64,000 nt of DNA from M3007 sp046160625 (GCA_046160625.1 JBJXGZ010000032.1:97774-161773); one strand, 5' to 3'; counted from the first letter of the stretch, positions 25,363 to 34,507 are shown. Notes: generated by a model from the letters alone, not told the origin. Program-made: numbers and translations.

Positions 25363-27168
25363 TCAAACCGGCACCCTAACCATTGCCACCGTACCATGCG
25401 GCAATTTCCTTTCCGAAAAAAACTCCCCTCCAAGGGTGCTTACCCGGCTCAGAATGTTAAGTACGCCCATTGTGCCACGCGAGCGGGCGGCGTCAAAATC
25501 AAAGCCTGTGCCGTCGTCCTCCACGCGAAGCACCAACTGGTTGTCTGATTGGAACAATTCGACGATCACCTTGGCGGCGCGGGCGTGTTTCACCACGTTA
25601 TTTAAAAGCTCTTGTGTTATTCGATACAGCCCAATTTCCGTTTTTTCATCCAATTGAAGCGGCAGGTCGTGAGCATTGAATTTCGCCTCAAGTCCGGCGT
25701 GTTGCAAGGTGTGGCGGAGCAAAAGTTCAAGGCTGGGTGCGAGGCCCTGTTGTTCGAGCACGGGCGGCGACATGACATGGGCGATACTGCGTACTTCAGT
25801 ACAGGAGGAATTTAGCTGCTCGCTCAATTCAGTAAGTCGAGGAGCTTCCTCGGGGGCAATTTTACCCACCCTCCGACCAAGTGCATCAAGGCCGAGTTTG
25901 AGCGCTACCAGTTCCTGTGCGATGCCATCGTGCAAGTCGCGGGCGATGCGCTTGCGCTCTGCTTCCTGGGCTTCGATGACGGCGCTCAGTCCCAGTTGTT
26001 GTTCACGGATTACGGCAGCGTCGAGCTCGGCTTTTTTGCGCAAGCGGAAACGGTTGTAAAACAGGTAGCCGAAGCCGAAAAAGGCCGCTAGGGTTGTGGC
26101 CAGCGAATACAGGGCCACTTGCTGGCGGAAGTTTTGCGCGCGCTGCTCGCCCAGTTCGCGCTCTTTTTTCTCTGTGCCGTATTTGGCTTCGAGGGTTTGG
26201 GTGTTGCGGCTGTAGGTTTGTTCGTTCAGTTTTGCCTCTGTTTCGTTCAGTTTTTTCTGAGCCGTCAATGCGGATCTGTAATCGCCCAAGCCTTCGTGCA
26301 CACCTGCCAATCCCATGTGTATGCTGGCCACCCCTTCCACATTCCCGCAGGATTCGCAAACAGGCATCGCCTCGACATACCAAGGTTTGGCCTCCGTCCA
26401 CGCTTTGATTGATAGATAGGCGTGCCCGATATTGAGCAGACTGAAACAAAGGCCAAACCGCTCGTCCGCTTGTTTGTCATACGTCGCGGCTTCCTTGTAG
26501 TATTGGATGGCTTGCCCTATATCCCCTTTTATGTGATAGTACACTCCGATATTGTTCAGCAATGCGCCTTTAGTGTCTGGCAAGTTGTGTGCCTCCGTCA
26601 CTCGAAGCGCACGTTGGTAAAACAGCAAGGCGGAATCTTGATTTTGCGGAGGAGAAGCATAAACACTCGCGATGGCTGCGTAATCTGCGCAGAGTTCGCG
26701 CCAGTTTTGCAATTTTTCGTGCAAGCGGGCGGCCTCCAAAGCGCGCTGAAGCGCCAAGTCCAATTGTTTTTGTGCTCTGTTCAGGGTGGAAAGGTTAAGC
26801 AATGTGCTCGCGCGCAGGGAATCGTTGCGCTCGCTTTCCGCCTTTTCCAAAATAGGGAGAAGAATGCTTCCCGCTTTTTCGAATTCCAACTGTCGGGTGA
26901 AGGTGGCGGCAATACGCAGTTCCACAAAGGGCACATAATCGGGCTGCGATTGAGCGGCCACTTCCTTGAACTGCTCGCAGATCAGCAAAGCGGAATCGAG
27001 GTGATACATCCTGTAAAACTTCTCCAACGTTCTGAATGCCTCTTTTTTTGATTCAAAATTGGGAGCGTTATCATAAGCCGCCCAAAGCTCCTTTGCGTAA
27101 GGCGGTTGAGCCAGGGCTGAAGCCATGCAAAAAAGCCCTAAAAAGAGTACAAAGCCAATTTTTCTCAT
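25363..27168 (-). CDS. TPR sensor histidine kinase (HisKA_3/HATPase_c), copy A
   Basis: This 601-residue protein has a signal peptide, TPR repeats over about residues 30-320 in the periplasm, one membrane segment (YSLATTLAAFFGFGYLFY) and a cytoplasmic kinase. The kinase has ERKRIARDLHDGIAQELVAL with the phospho-acceptor His, ELLNNVVKHARAAKV as N box, VEDDGTGFDF and GTMGVLNILSRVSTLGGEF. This is the NarX/DesK-type architecture that partners NarL-type regulators such as the one at 23511-24149. Its kinase half is nearly identical in sequence to copy B (27225-29159), but the TPR half differs, so the two probably sense different signals. Confidence 0.92.
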   Translation of the reverse strand: MRKIGFVLFLGLFCMASALAQPPYAKELWAAYDNAPNFESKKEAFRTLEKFYRMYHLDSALLICEQFKEVAAQSQPDYVPFVELRIAATFTRQLEFEKAGSILLPILEKAESERNDSLRASTLLNLSTLNRAQKQLDLALQRALEAARLHEKLQNWRELCADYAAIASVYASPPQNQDSALLFYQRALRVTEAHNLPDTKGALLNNIGVYYHIKGDIGQAIQYYKEAATYDKQADERFGLCFSLLNIGHAYLSIKAWTEAKPWYVEAMPVCESCGNVEGVASIHMGLAGVHEGLGDYRSALTAQKKLNETEAKLNEQTYSRNTQTLEAKYGTEKKERELGEQRAQNFRQQVALYSLATTLAAFFGFGYLFYNRFRLRKKAELDAAVIREQQLGLSAVIEAQEAERKRIARDLHDGIAQELVALKLGLDALGRRVGKIAPEEAPRLTELSEQLNSSCTEVRSIAHVMSPPVLEQQGLAPSLELLLRHTLQHAGLEAKFNAHDLPLQLDEKTEIGLYRITQELLNNVVKHARAAKVIVELFQSDNQLVLRVEDDGTGFDFDAARSRGTMGVLNILSRVSTLGGEFFSERKLPHGTVAMVRVPV

Positions 27169-27188
27169 ATTGCTTAGAATTGACCTCA

Positions 27189-27196
27189 CAAATATA
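27189..27196 (-). promoter_or_regulatory. -7 promoter box of kinase A
   Basis: On the minus strand TATATTTG fits TAnnTTTG and ends 20 nt before the ATG at 27168. Confidence 0.5.
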
Positions 27197-27224
27197 TGCT
27201 GGATGGGGGTAACCCGTCTGTCTA

Positions 27225-29159
27225 TTAAACAGGTACACGCACCAGAGCGATTGTACCTTTCGGCAACCTCCTTTCCGATAAAAACTCGCCACCGAGTGTA
27301 CTCACCCGGCTCAGGATGTTCAGTACTCCCATTGTACCCCGGCTGCGGGCTGCTTCAAAATCGAACCCTGTGCCATCGTCTTCTACCCGGAGCAACAGAT
27401 CAGGGCCAACCGAGTATAGTTCAAGCATTACTTTGGCGGCGCGGGCGTGTTTAACCACGTTGTTCAGCAATTCCTGCGCGATGCGATAAAGGCCAATTTC
27501 GGTCATTTCATCCAATTGAAGTGGCAGGTCGTGGGCGTTGAATTTTGCTTCAAGTCCGGCGTGTTGCAAGGTGTGGCGGAGCAGTAGTTCGAGGCTGGGC
27601 GCAAGACCCTGCTGTTCGAGCACGGGCGGCGACATGACATGGGCGATGCTGCGAACTTCGGTGCAGGAGTTGTCCAATTGTTCTCCCAACTCGGCAAAAC
27701 GGGGCGATTCTTCGGGAACAACTTTGCCGACCCGCCGACTCAGTGCATCGAACCCGAGTTTGAGTGCCACGAGTTCCTGCGCGATGCCATCATGCAAGTC
27801 ACGGGCAATGCGTTTGCGCTCGGCTTCCTGGGCTTCTATGACGGCGCTCAATCCCAGTTTTTGTTCACGGATAATGGCGGCATCTAGTTCGGCTTTTTTG
27901 CGGAGGCGGAAGCGATTGTAAAAAAGATAGCCAAAACCTAAGAAGGCAAGTAGGCTTCCGCCGAGGCCATAATTCAAAGCATTGGTGCGGAATATCTCGC
28001 TTTTCTGCTCGGCAATTTTGAGTTCTTTCTCTGTCGTTTCATATTGGATTTGCAACTCGCTGATGCGGTCGCGCACGTCGGTGGTAAGCACCGAATCAGC
28101 GTAATTTTTAGAAAGTTCTTTGTATGATTTAGCCGTTTCGTAGTCGCCTTGCAAGCAGTAGAGGTCATTCATGTAATCGTATATGTTTTTCAAGACAACA
28201 TGGAGACCCGCAGGTTTGGCACTTGCTTCGGCTTGTTTGTAGTAACCCAAAGCGGTCGGGTAATTCCTCTTTTCCATCTCGATCACCCCTAAACCAGTAA
28301 AAGCCAAGGCGCCCAGTTCTGGCTCCTGGATGGCTTTGTTGCCCTCCAGGATATTGCGATAGGCCTCGCCTGCTTTTTCGGCTTGGCCGTCGTTAAGGTA
28401 ACAATCGGCGACTTGTAGCGAAGCAATCAAAGCCCCAATAGGATAGCCAAATTCAATAAAATACTGCCTGCCTTTTTCAAAAAGGGCAATGGCCTCGGGC
28501 CTGCGCTTCAGGCTAACATACACTTCGCCGAGGTTGACACTGACACGACCTTTTTCAAAAAGGCGCTTGGGCATGTGCTCGAGCAAAGCGATTTCCTGTT
28601 GATAAACTTTGATGGCTTCTTCGAATAAGTGGAGGTCTTTGTGCCCGGCGGCGATGATTTCTAAAGCATTGAGTATTCCCACCGAATCTTTTAGCTCTTC
28701 GGAAATTTTCAAGGCTTCTTGCGCAAAAGGAAGTGCTTTGTCGGTTTGTTTTCTTCCTGCCAAGGCCGTGGCTTTGAATTCAAGGCACTCTAAAAGTTGA
28801 ACCCTATTCCCGTTTCTCCGGGTTATCTCGATGGCACGATCAAGGTATTGGTTGCTGCTAGGGTGGTCGCCACAATTCTGGTAGGCAGCCGCCAAATTAT
28901 TGAGGCAGCGCACGATGAATGTATCGTTGCTGAGCTTTTCGGCTTCGACTAATGATTCTTTAGCATATCCGATGGACTTTTCTTTGTCAGCCCCAATGTA
29001 GGCGCGGCTCAGGTGGCGGAGTATCTCGACACGATCGTGGCCTTCAGCCTTGTCCAAGACCTGGAGGAGAGAATCGGGATTGTAGCGCTCTTGGGCAAAG
29101 GCAGAGAAAGACGCTAGCCAAAAGGCGAACCAGAGGATGGAAGGAAAGACTTTTCTCAT
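27225..29159 (-). CDS. TPR sensor histidine kinase (HisKA_3/HATPase_c), copy B
   Basis: This 644-residue paralogue of 25363-27168 has a signal peptide (VFPSILWFAFWLASFSAFAQ), TPR units across about residues 25-390, a membrane segment (LNYGLGGSLLAFLGFGYLFY) and the same kinase domain (RKRIARDLHDGIAQELVALK, ELLNNVVKHARAAKVMLE, VEDDGTGFDFE, GTMGVLNILSRVSTLGGEF). From about 27225 to 27920 the DNA closely matches 25370-26060, while the TPR part is diverged. It ends 29 nt before kinase A's promoter box. An upstream in-frame ATG at 29252 gives a tail without signal character, so 29159 is used. Confidence 0.92.
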   Translation of the reverse strand: MRKVFPSILWFAFWLASFSAFAQERYNPDSLLQVLDKAEGHDRVEILRHLSRAYIGADKEKSIGYAKESLVEAEKLSNDTFIVRCLNNLAAAYQNCGDHPSSNQYLDRAIEITRRNGNRVQLLECLEFKATALAGRKQTDKALPFAQEALKISEELKDSVGILNALEIIAAGHKDLHLFEEAIKVYQQEIALLEHMPKRLFEKGRVSVNLGEVYVSLKRRPEAIALFEKGRQYFIEFGYPIGALIASLQVADCYLNDGQAEKAGEAYRNILEGNKAIQEPELGALAFTGLGVIEMEKRNYPTALGYYKQAEASAKPAGLHVVLKNIYDYMNDLYCLQGDYETAKSYKELSKNYADSVLTTDVRDRISELQIQYETTEKELKIAEQKSEIFRTNALNYGLGGSLLAFLGFGYLFYNRFRLRKKAELDAAIIREQKLGLSAVIEAQEAERKRIARDLHDGIAQELVALKLGFDALSRRVGKVVPEESPRFAELGEQLDNSCTEVRSIAHVMSPPVLEQQGLAPSLELLLRHTLQHAGLEAKFNAHDLPLQLDEMTEIGLYRIAQELLNNVVKHARAAKVMLELYSVGPDLLLRVEDDGTGFDFEAARSRGTMGVLNILSRVSTLGGEFLSERRLPKGTIALVRVPV

Positions 29160-29273
29160 CTCAGCGACTTTTAAAAGGTTTCCAATTTGAAAAAACCGTC
29201 GAAAAGTAGCGTATTTGGTATTGGTATTGGAAAAAACTTGCGTGTCAGGCAAAGAAACAAAAGCCAGGATTGC

Positions 29274-29314
29274 ATTGAAACCTATAAGGTTTGAAAAACC
29301 TTATAGGCTTCAAT
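29274..29314. repeat. CCTATAAGG hairpin L
   Basis: The arms 29274-29292 and 29296-29314 share the word ACCTATAAGGTTT with hairpin J. The right arm contains the stop codon of the threonine dehydrogenase gene (29310-29312). Confidence 0.8.
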
Positions 29315-30254
29315 GCCCATACTGCTCGCGCAGATGCAACAACATATCCCGAGTCATCGCATCCAGGTCAAATTCCGGTTTCCAACCCCAATCCTTGCGA
29401 GCCGCAGAATCGTCAATAGAAGCCGGCCAGGAATCCGCAATAGCCTGGCGAAAATCAGGCTTGTAAGTAACCCTGAAATCTGGAACTTCCTTTTGAATGC
29501 TGGCGGTAATCTCGCCGGGATTGAAGGTCATGCCGGCCAGGTTGTAACTCGTTCGTACTGAAAGCACATTGGCTGGAGCCTCCATCAGCTGAAGCGTAGC
29601 GCGGATGGCGTCGGGCATGTAGAGCATGGGAAGGGGGGTATCGGCACGGAGGAAGCACTCGTAGGGTTTGCCCTGCACGGCGTAGTGGTAGATGTCCACC
29701 GCGTAATCCGTCGTGCCGCCACCAGGCATACTTTGGTAGCCGATAATGCCGGGATAACGTACGGAACGCACGTCCAATCCGTAGCGGCGGTAGTAGTAGT
29801 TAGCCCAGTTTTCACCTGCCACCTTGCTTATGCCGTACACCGTTTCGGGAATCAAAACAGTGTACTGCGGCGTCATGGCTGGTGCGGCCTGGAGTCCAAA
29901 AACAGCAATGGAAGAGGGGAAATACACCTTCGACAATTGTTGCTCGCGGCTGACTTCCAGCACGTTGAACAAGCTGCGCATGTTCACATCCCAGGCCCAC
30001 ATGGGGTTCTTTTCGCCTGTGGCGGAGAGGATGGCGGCAAGGTGATAAATCTGCGTGGCGCGGTATTTTTTCACCAGTTCCGCCAAGGCATTTCCATCCA
30101 GCGCATCAAGGATTTCGGAAGGGCCGCTTTGGTTTTCCAAAGTGCGGAGATCGGTAGCGATTATATTGTCAGGACCATAGGCTTCACGAAGCGCTTCGGT
30201 GAGCACGGCGCCAATTTGGCCGCCAGCGCCTACGACGAGGATTGTGTCTTGCAT
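29310..30254 (-). CDS. tdh: L-threonine 3-dehydrogenase, SDR type
   Basis: This 314-residue extended short-chain dehydrogenase has the NAD-binding motif VVGAGGQIGAVLTEALREAY, the catalytic YGISKVAGENWANYYYRRYG (Tyr-Lys pair), and the signature RYPGIIGYQSMPGGGTTDYA, typical of SDR-type L-threonine dehydrogenases rather than sugar epimerases. The enzyme oxidises threonine to 2-amino-3-oxobutyrate, which is then cleaved to glycine and acetyl-CoA. No kbl gene is adjacent. The start at 30254 (MQDTILVVG) excludes upstream codons that are translated hairpin. UDP-sugar epimerase is the alternative but less likely. Confidence 0.87.
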   Translation of the reverse strand: MQDTILVVGAGGQIGAVLTEALREAYGPDNIIATDLRTLENQSGPSEILDALDGNALAELVKKYRATQIYHLAAILSATGEKNPMWAWDVNMRSLFNVLEVSREQQLSKVYFPSSIAVFGLQAAPAMTPQYTVLIPETVYGISKVAGENWANYYYRRYGLDVRSVRYPGIIGYQSMPGGGTTDYAVDIYHYAVQGKPYECFLRADTPLPMLYMPDAIRATLQLMEAPANVLSVRTSYNLAGMTFNPGEITASIQKEVPDFRVTYKPDFRQAIADSWPASIDDSAARKDWGWKPEFDLDAMTRDMLLHLREQYGH

Positions 30255-30263
30255 ACTTTCATT

Positions 30264-30366
30264 AATGTGGTCAATGTGAGTAATATGGACAATGTGTGGA
30301 ATGTGGCCAATGAGACCAATTTGGCCGACCATGCACATTGACCACATTCCTCACATTGACCACATT
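30264..30366. repeat. Inverted repeat (hairpin M) in a divergent promoter region
   Basis: AATGTGGTCAATGTGAG (30264-30280) and its complement (30350-30366) are perfect, with more CACATTGACC/AATGTGG words in between. It lies 5' of both tdh and the SprB-repeat gene, so it cannot be an end-of-gene terminator for either. Confidence 0.8.
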
Positions 30367-30430
30367 TATTCTGGTGGCGAATGTATGACGGGTTAGGCAA
30401 ATTGCAAAGCAGCCTAAGTCACGGCCCATG

Positions 30431-30438
30431 TATCTTTG
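30431..30438 (+). promoter_or_regulatory. -7 promoter box of the SprB-repeat gene
   Basis: TATCTTTG matches TAnnTTTG and lies 36 nt before the ATG at 30475. Confidence 0.5.
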
Positions 30439-30474
30439 GCAGACAACATTCCAATCACTTCCCTTTTCTTTTTT

Positions 30475-31761
30475 ATGAAAATCATTCCTAATCCCCGTCT
30501 TTCCTTAAAAACTTCTGCCATCTTCCTAGCGCTCCTTTGGCTCCCTAATCTGCTCTCCGCACAAATAAACATCACCATTAATTGGACCAACGTCACTTGT
30601 TATGGCGGAGCCAACGGTCAAGCCACCGCCACCCTAAGTGGCGGAACACCGCCCTACACATTCGCATGGAGCAACTCAGCAACGACCCAAACCATTCAAA
30701 ACCTAGTAGCAGGCACCTACACCGTGACGGTCACCGATGCAAGCCAAAACACCAAAACCAAGTTTGTCACTATCGCTCAGCCCCCCCAATTGGGTGCGAC
30801 GGTATACGGCCAAAGCCAACTTTGCGATATCGCCCCCGACGGCATGGTGGGCGTTGTTCCGCATGGCGGCACACCACCCTACACCTACCTGTGGAGCAAT
30901 GGAAGCACGACTCCGGAAGTCCATAACCTCGTGGCCGGGACATACACGGCGACCGTTACGGATGCAAAGGCATGTACCAGCGCGGGGTCCTACCTATTGA
31001 ACTTTTGGGATGAGGGGCTTTGGTTGATGGCGCAAGAGACACCCGTTGACTGTGCATACCAAAACGGCGCAGCCCAAGTTACGCCTATGACTGGCACCGC
31101 GCCTTACCAATATATTTGGAGCAACGGAGCCACCACTCAATCCATTGATAGCCTGGCCGTTGGAACATATACTGTAACCGTGACCGATACCAACGGCTGT
31201 TCCAATCAGGCTGATTTTGATATCGAGTATGCCCAGTACTGGCTTTCCGTTTTAGTACAAATCCCCACGCCTTTCTGTATGAACAGCATCGCAGAATTTA
31301 ACAGGAACCCGCCATCGCCCATTTATCCCCAAAGGCTTTGGACGCTCAGCGACACACTTGACGAAATAGTGTCTGGGCAAGGCACCGATTCTATCAAGGT
31401 ACAATGGGGATCACCAGGGTCGAAAACGGTCAACTATAAATTTGGCGCCAACAATATCTATTGCAGTTCATTCACTTACTCCCTGGATGTTGTTGTCTGC
31501 GCCGCCACCGACGAGCCGGCCCTGACCGGAGCCTCCGTTTCGCCCAACCCGTTTTCCGACTTTTTGCAGGTTGATTTTTCTGCAGGGATGCCCGCAGAGA
31601 CCGAGGCGGTGTTGACAGATGTTTCGGGGAAAATTGTATTGGAAAGGAGCTTGAGCGATTCCGGAGAGCACTTGCCGACAGCAAATCTTCCGGCTGGCAT
31701 TTATTTTCTAAAAATCAAGTCAGGAGATGGCGAACGGATTTGGAAGCAGGTGAAGCAATAG
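30475..31761 (+). CDS. SprB-repeat protein with T9SS sorting domain
   Basis: This 428-residue secreted protein has a signal peptide ending LLSAQ, then three SprB-type repeats recognised by GGTPPYTFAWSNSATTQTIQ, GGTPPYTYLWSNGSTTPEV and GTAPYQYIWSNGATTQSID, each ending in AGTYTVTVTD or close. A further beta domain follows, then a C-terminal T9SS type A sorting domain (ASVSPNPFSDFLQVDFSAGM to YFLKIKSGDGERIWKQVKQ). SprB repeats occur in the gliding adhesin SprB and in many T9SS surface proteins. It is probably a surface or secreted adhesin. The ATG at 30475 starts the signal peptide. Confidence 0.88.
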   Translation: MKIIPNPRLSLKTSAIFLALLWLPNLLSAQINITINWTNVTCYGGANGQATATLSGGTPPYTFAWSNSATTQTIQNLVAGTYTVTVTDASQNTKTKFVTIAQPPQLGATVYGQSQLCDIAPDGMVGVVPHGGTPPYTYLWSNGSTTPEVHNLVAGTYTATVTDAKACTSAGSYLLNFWDEGLWLMAQETPVDCAYQNGAAQVTPMTGTAPYQYIWSNGATTQSIDSLAVGTYTVTVTDTNGCSNQADFDIEYAQYWLSVLVQIPTPFCMNSIAEFNRNPPSPIYPQRLWTLSDTLDEIVSGQGTDSIKVQWGSPGSKTVNYKFGANNIYCSSFTYSLDVVVCAATDEPALTGASVSPNPFSDFLQVDFSAGMPAETEAVLTDVSGKIVLERSLSDSGEHLPTANLPAGIYFLKIKSGDGERIWKQVKQ

Positions 31762-31810
31762 AGATGTGTGAATAATGCAACTCTAATATAGAATTGTGTA
31801 ACGAGCCGCA

Positions 31811-31834
31811 ATGTAAAGACACCCACCTTTACAT
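31811..31834. other. Short hairpin before mlaE
   Basis: ATGTAAAG (31811-31818) and CTTTACAT (31827-31834) pair over 8 bp. It is 28 nt before the mlaE ATG and 50 nt after the SprB-repeat gene's stop, so it may be a 5' leader element or a weak end structure. Confidence 0.35.
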
Positions 31835-31862
31835 GGTGAAATTTCGTTCATAACACGTTGCA

Positions 31863-32645
31863 ATGTTGAAAAAATATACTTTCTCGAAAGGGATAGACGA
31901 TTATTTTGTTGGTGTATATAATGCTTACAAATTTATCGCCCGATTTTTCAAACAAGCATTTCAACGCCCTTTTGAATTTCGTGAAATTGTCTACCAATGT
32001 TATGAAGTAGGTGTTAAGTCTCTACCGCTTATAACGCTTACCGGTTTTGTGGTAGGCATGGTTTTTACCAAACAATCCAGACCCTCTTTAGTATCCTTTG
32101 GCGCAACTTCCTGGTTGCCTTCTTTGATCGCAATTGCGATGATAAGGGCCTTGGCGCCCATGGTGACGGCGTTGATAACCGCTGGCAAGGTTGGCTCTAA
32201 TATCGGGGCTGAACTTGGCTCTATGCGGGTTACGGAACAAATTGACGCCATGGAGGTCTCCGGTACCGAGCCTTTCAAATTTCTGGTGGTCACACGTGTT
32301 ATGGCGACTACCATTATGATCCCCATTTTGGCATTTTACTGCACTTTCGTTGGTATGATGGGGTCTTTTGTGAATATATATCAACATGAAAAAACCAGCT
32401 TCCCCACATTTATCGCGGAGGCATTTGCACAAGTCAGTTTTCTCGATATTGGCACCTCTGTAGCAAAAGCCATCACGTTTGGATTTACCATTGGTATGGT
32501 AGCAAGTTATAAAGGCTACAATGCCGAAAAAGGCACGCAAGGGGTGGGCAAAGCCGCCAATGCCGCGGTAGTGCTTTCCATGTTCCTGATTTTTGTAGAG
32601 GAATTGGTCATTGTTCAAATATCTAACTGGATCAGGTACTTTTAA
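31863..32645 (+). CDS. mlaE: MlaE-type ABC permease
   Basis: This 260-residue permease has the MlaE/YrbE family pattern: LPLITLTGFVVGMVFTKQSR, LAPMVTALITAGKVGSNIGA, ELGSMRVTEQIDAMEVSGTEP (a family signature) and about five or six membrane helices. With MlaF and an MCE protein it forms an inner-membrane complex that moves phospholipids between the membranes to maintain outer-membrane asymmetry. It is the first of three genes on the plus strand. The mlaF ATG is 1 nt beyond its stop. MlaB/MlaC homologues are not seen nearby. Confidence 0.93.
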   Translation: MLKKYTFSKGIDDYFVGVYNAYKFIARFFKQAFQRPFEFREIVYQCYEVGVKSLPLITLTGFVVGMVFTKQSRPSLVSFGATSWLPSLIAIAMIRALAPMVTALITAGKVGSNIGAELGSMRVTEQIDAMEVSGTEPFKFLVVTRVMATTIMIPILAFYCTFVGMMGSFVNIYQHEKTSFPTFIAEAFAQVSFLDIGTSVAKAITFGFTIGMVASYKGYNAEKGTQGVGKAANAAVVLSMFLIFVEELVIVQISNWIRYF

Positions 32646-32646
32646 T

Positions 32647-33420
32647 ATGGAACATAAAGCAGCGCAAATAGATAAGAGCGAAACAGTAATCTCCATTAAA
32701 GGATTGTACAAATCCTTTGGTGAATTGACCGTTTTGCGAGGCATTGATTTAGATGTATTTAAAGGAGAAAACGTGGTGGTGCTTGGGCGATCCGGCAGCG
32801 GAAAATCTGTATTGATTAAAATCATTTCCGGTCTGCTGCTGCCGGATGAAGGCTCTGTGAAAGTACTTGGGAAAGATGTGGAACAATTAAGCGAAAAAGA
32901 AATGCGCGGCCTCCGCATGAAGATCGGGTTTTCATTCCAAAGCAGTGCCTTGTACGACAGTATGAATGTGCGCGAAAACCTTGAATTTCCATTAACCAGA
33001 ACCAATAGGACGCTCAGTCAAAAAGAAGTTGACATAGTGGTGGAAGAAACCCTCGAGGCAGTAGGCCTGTCGGACAAAATACACCAGATGCCCTCGGATT
33101 TGTCGGGCGGACAGCGGAAACGGATCGGTATTGCCCGCACCTTAATGCTAAAACCGGAAATCATGCTGTACGACGAACCGACCGCCGGTCTTGACCCCAT
33201 TACCTGTATAGAAATCAATAACCTGATCAATGAAGTACAGGAACGCTATAAGGCCAGCTCTATCATTATTACCCACGACCTGAGCTGCGCAAAAGCCACT
33301 GGCGACCGCGTAGCGATGCTTTTGGAGGGTAAATTTACGCGTACAGGAAGCTTCGATGAAGTATTCGATACAGAGGAAGTGCAGGCAAAAGAATTTTACA
33401 ATTACAACTTCATTCAATAG
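32647..33420 (+). CDS. mlaF: MlaF-type ABC transporter ATPase
   Basis: This 257-residue ATPase has Walker A GRSGSGKSVLIK, signature DLSGGQRKRIGIARTLMLKP, Walker B IMLYDEPTAGLDP and the switch His in IIITHDLSCA. The phrase ALYDSMNVRENLEFPL is typical of the MlaF branch of ABC ATPases. It powers the MlaE permease. The ATG at 32647 follows the mlaE stop directly and is preferred over an upstream one at 32611 inside mlaE. The mlaD gene begins 2 nt after its stop, so the three are one operon. Confidence 0.94.
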   Translation: MEHKAAQIDKSETVISIKGLYKSFGELTVLRGIDLDVFKGENVVVLGRSGSGKSVLIKIISGLLLPDEGSVKVLGKDVEQLSEKEMRGLRMKIGFSFQSSALYDSMNVRENLEFPLTRTNRTLSQKEVDIVVEETLEAVGLSDKIHQMPSDLSGGQRKRIGIARTLMLKPEIMLYDEPTAGLDPITCIEINNLINEVQERYKASSIIITHDLSCAKATGDRVAMLLEGKFTRTGSFDEVFDTEEVQAKEFYNYNFIQ

Positions 33421-33422
33421 TT

Positions 33423-34448
33423 ATGAAATCAGCATCAAATAAGCGTGCAATCATTGTCGGGCTCTTTATTGCCCTGGGTTTAATTTTTCTACTGGCGGGT
33501 ATTCTGGCCATCGGCAACCTGAAAAGCACTTTTGTCAAAAAAATCCATATTTCAGCTATTTTCGAAGATGTGAATGGACTACAATCTGGCAACAACATCT
33601 GGTATTCAGGCGTCAAAATCGGAACGGTGCACGAACTTGGCTTTTACGGAAAATCTCAGGTAAGGGTAGACGTGAAAATTGACGAAAAAGCCCGACAGTA
33701 CATTCGCAAAGACTCCAAGATGAAAATCAGCACCGACGGATTGATCGGCAACAAGATCATCATCATTTATGGAGGCACTGAATCGGCACAACTAGTAGAA
33801 GAAGGCGACACCTTGGCGATCGAAAAAATAGGATCAACAGAAGAGATGATGAGTACTTTGCGCGAGAACAATGAAAACTTGCTGGCCATCACCACCGATT
33901 TTAAATCTATCAGCAAAAAACTGGCTGGAGGAGAAGGGACGGTAGGTAAATTATTGAATGACGAGACGTTGTATAACACGATGGGCGCAACGCTCGCTTC
34001 CTTGCAGCGTTCTTCTGTACACGCCGAAAAACTGACAGCTTCCATTGCTGATTATGGTGTAAAACTCAATCAAAAAGGCTCCCTGGCAAATGATCTGGTA
34101 ACGGATACAACAGTGTTCAAAGACGTACAAGCCTCCGTACGACAATTAAAGAAACTTACCATTACGGCTTCAGAAGCAACAGATAATCTGAAAACTGCCA
34201 GCAGCAATGTTAGTATAGCTACCAGTAAGCTGGACAATAAAAGCTCGCCATTAGGGGTATTGCTATACGATGAGGCATCTGCCACGCACCTTAAATCAAC
34301 GCTCAAAAACCTGGACGGTGGCTCTCAGAAATTGGATGAAAATATGCGGGCTGCACAGGACAATTTCTTATTGCGCCGTTATTTTAAGAAGAAAAGGAAA
34401 GCGGAAGCGGCAGCTGGGAAAGTGGATACCCTTGACAAGCAAAAGTGA
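33423..34448 (+). CDS. mlaD: MlaD-type MCE-domain protein
   Basis: This 341-residue protein has one N-terminal membrane segment (AIIVGLFIALGLIFLLAGIL) and an MCE domain: ISAIFEDVNGLQSGNNIWYS, VKIGTVHELGFYGKSQVRVD, ISTDGLIGNKIIIIYGGTES. A long C-terminal alpha-helical part (LRENNENLLAITTDFKSISK onward) is typical of MCE proteins that form a tunnel. It receives or hands over lipid in the periplasm for the MlaEF transporter. The C-terminus is rich in Lys and Ala. It ends 12 nt before hairpin N, where the hybrid kinase gene converges. Confidence 0.92.
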   Translation: MKSASNKRAIIVGLFIALGLIFLLAGILAIGNLKSTFVKKIHISAIFEDVNGLQSGNNIWYSGVKIGTVHELGFYGKSQVRVDVKIDEKARQYIRKDSKMKISTDGLIGNKIIIIYGGTESAQLVEEGDTLAIEKIGSTEEMMSTLRENNENLLAITTDFKSISKKLAGGEGTVGKLLNDETLYNTMGATLASLQRSSVHAEKLTASIADYGVKLNQKGSLANDLVTDTTVFKDVQASVRQLKKLTITASEATDNLKTASSNVSIATSKLDNKSSPLGVLLYDEASATHLKSTLKNLDGGSQKLDENMRAAQDNFLLRRYFKKKRKAEAAAGKVDTLDKQK

Positions 34449-34459
34449 TTTATTGTATT

Positions 34460-34492
34460 AAACCTCGTAGGTTTTAAAAACCTACGAGGTTT
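34460..34492. repeat. CCTCGTAGG hairpin N between convergent genes
   Basis: A perfect stem formed by AAACCTCGTAGGTTTT and its complement spans 34460-34492. It is the same word as hairpin I. A short T-run flanks it on each strand, so it may work as a bidirectional terminator. Confidence 0.85.
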
Positions 34493-34507
34493 AAAGCGAA
34501 GTATACT

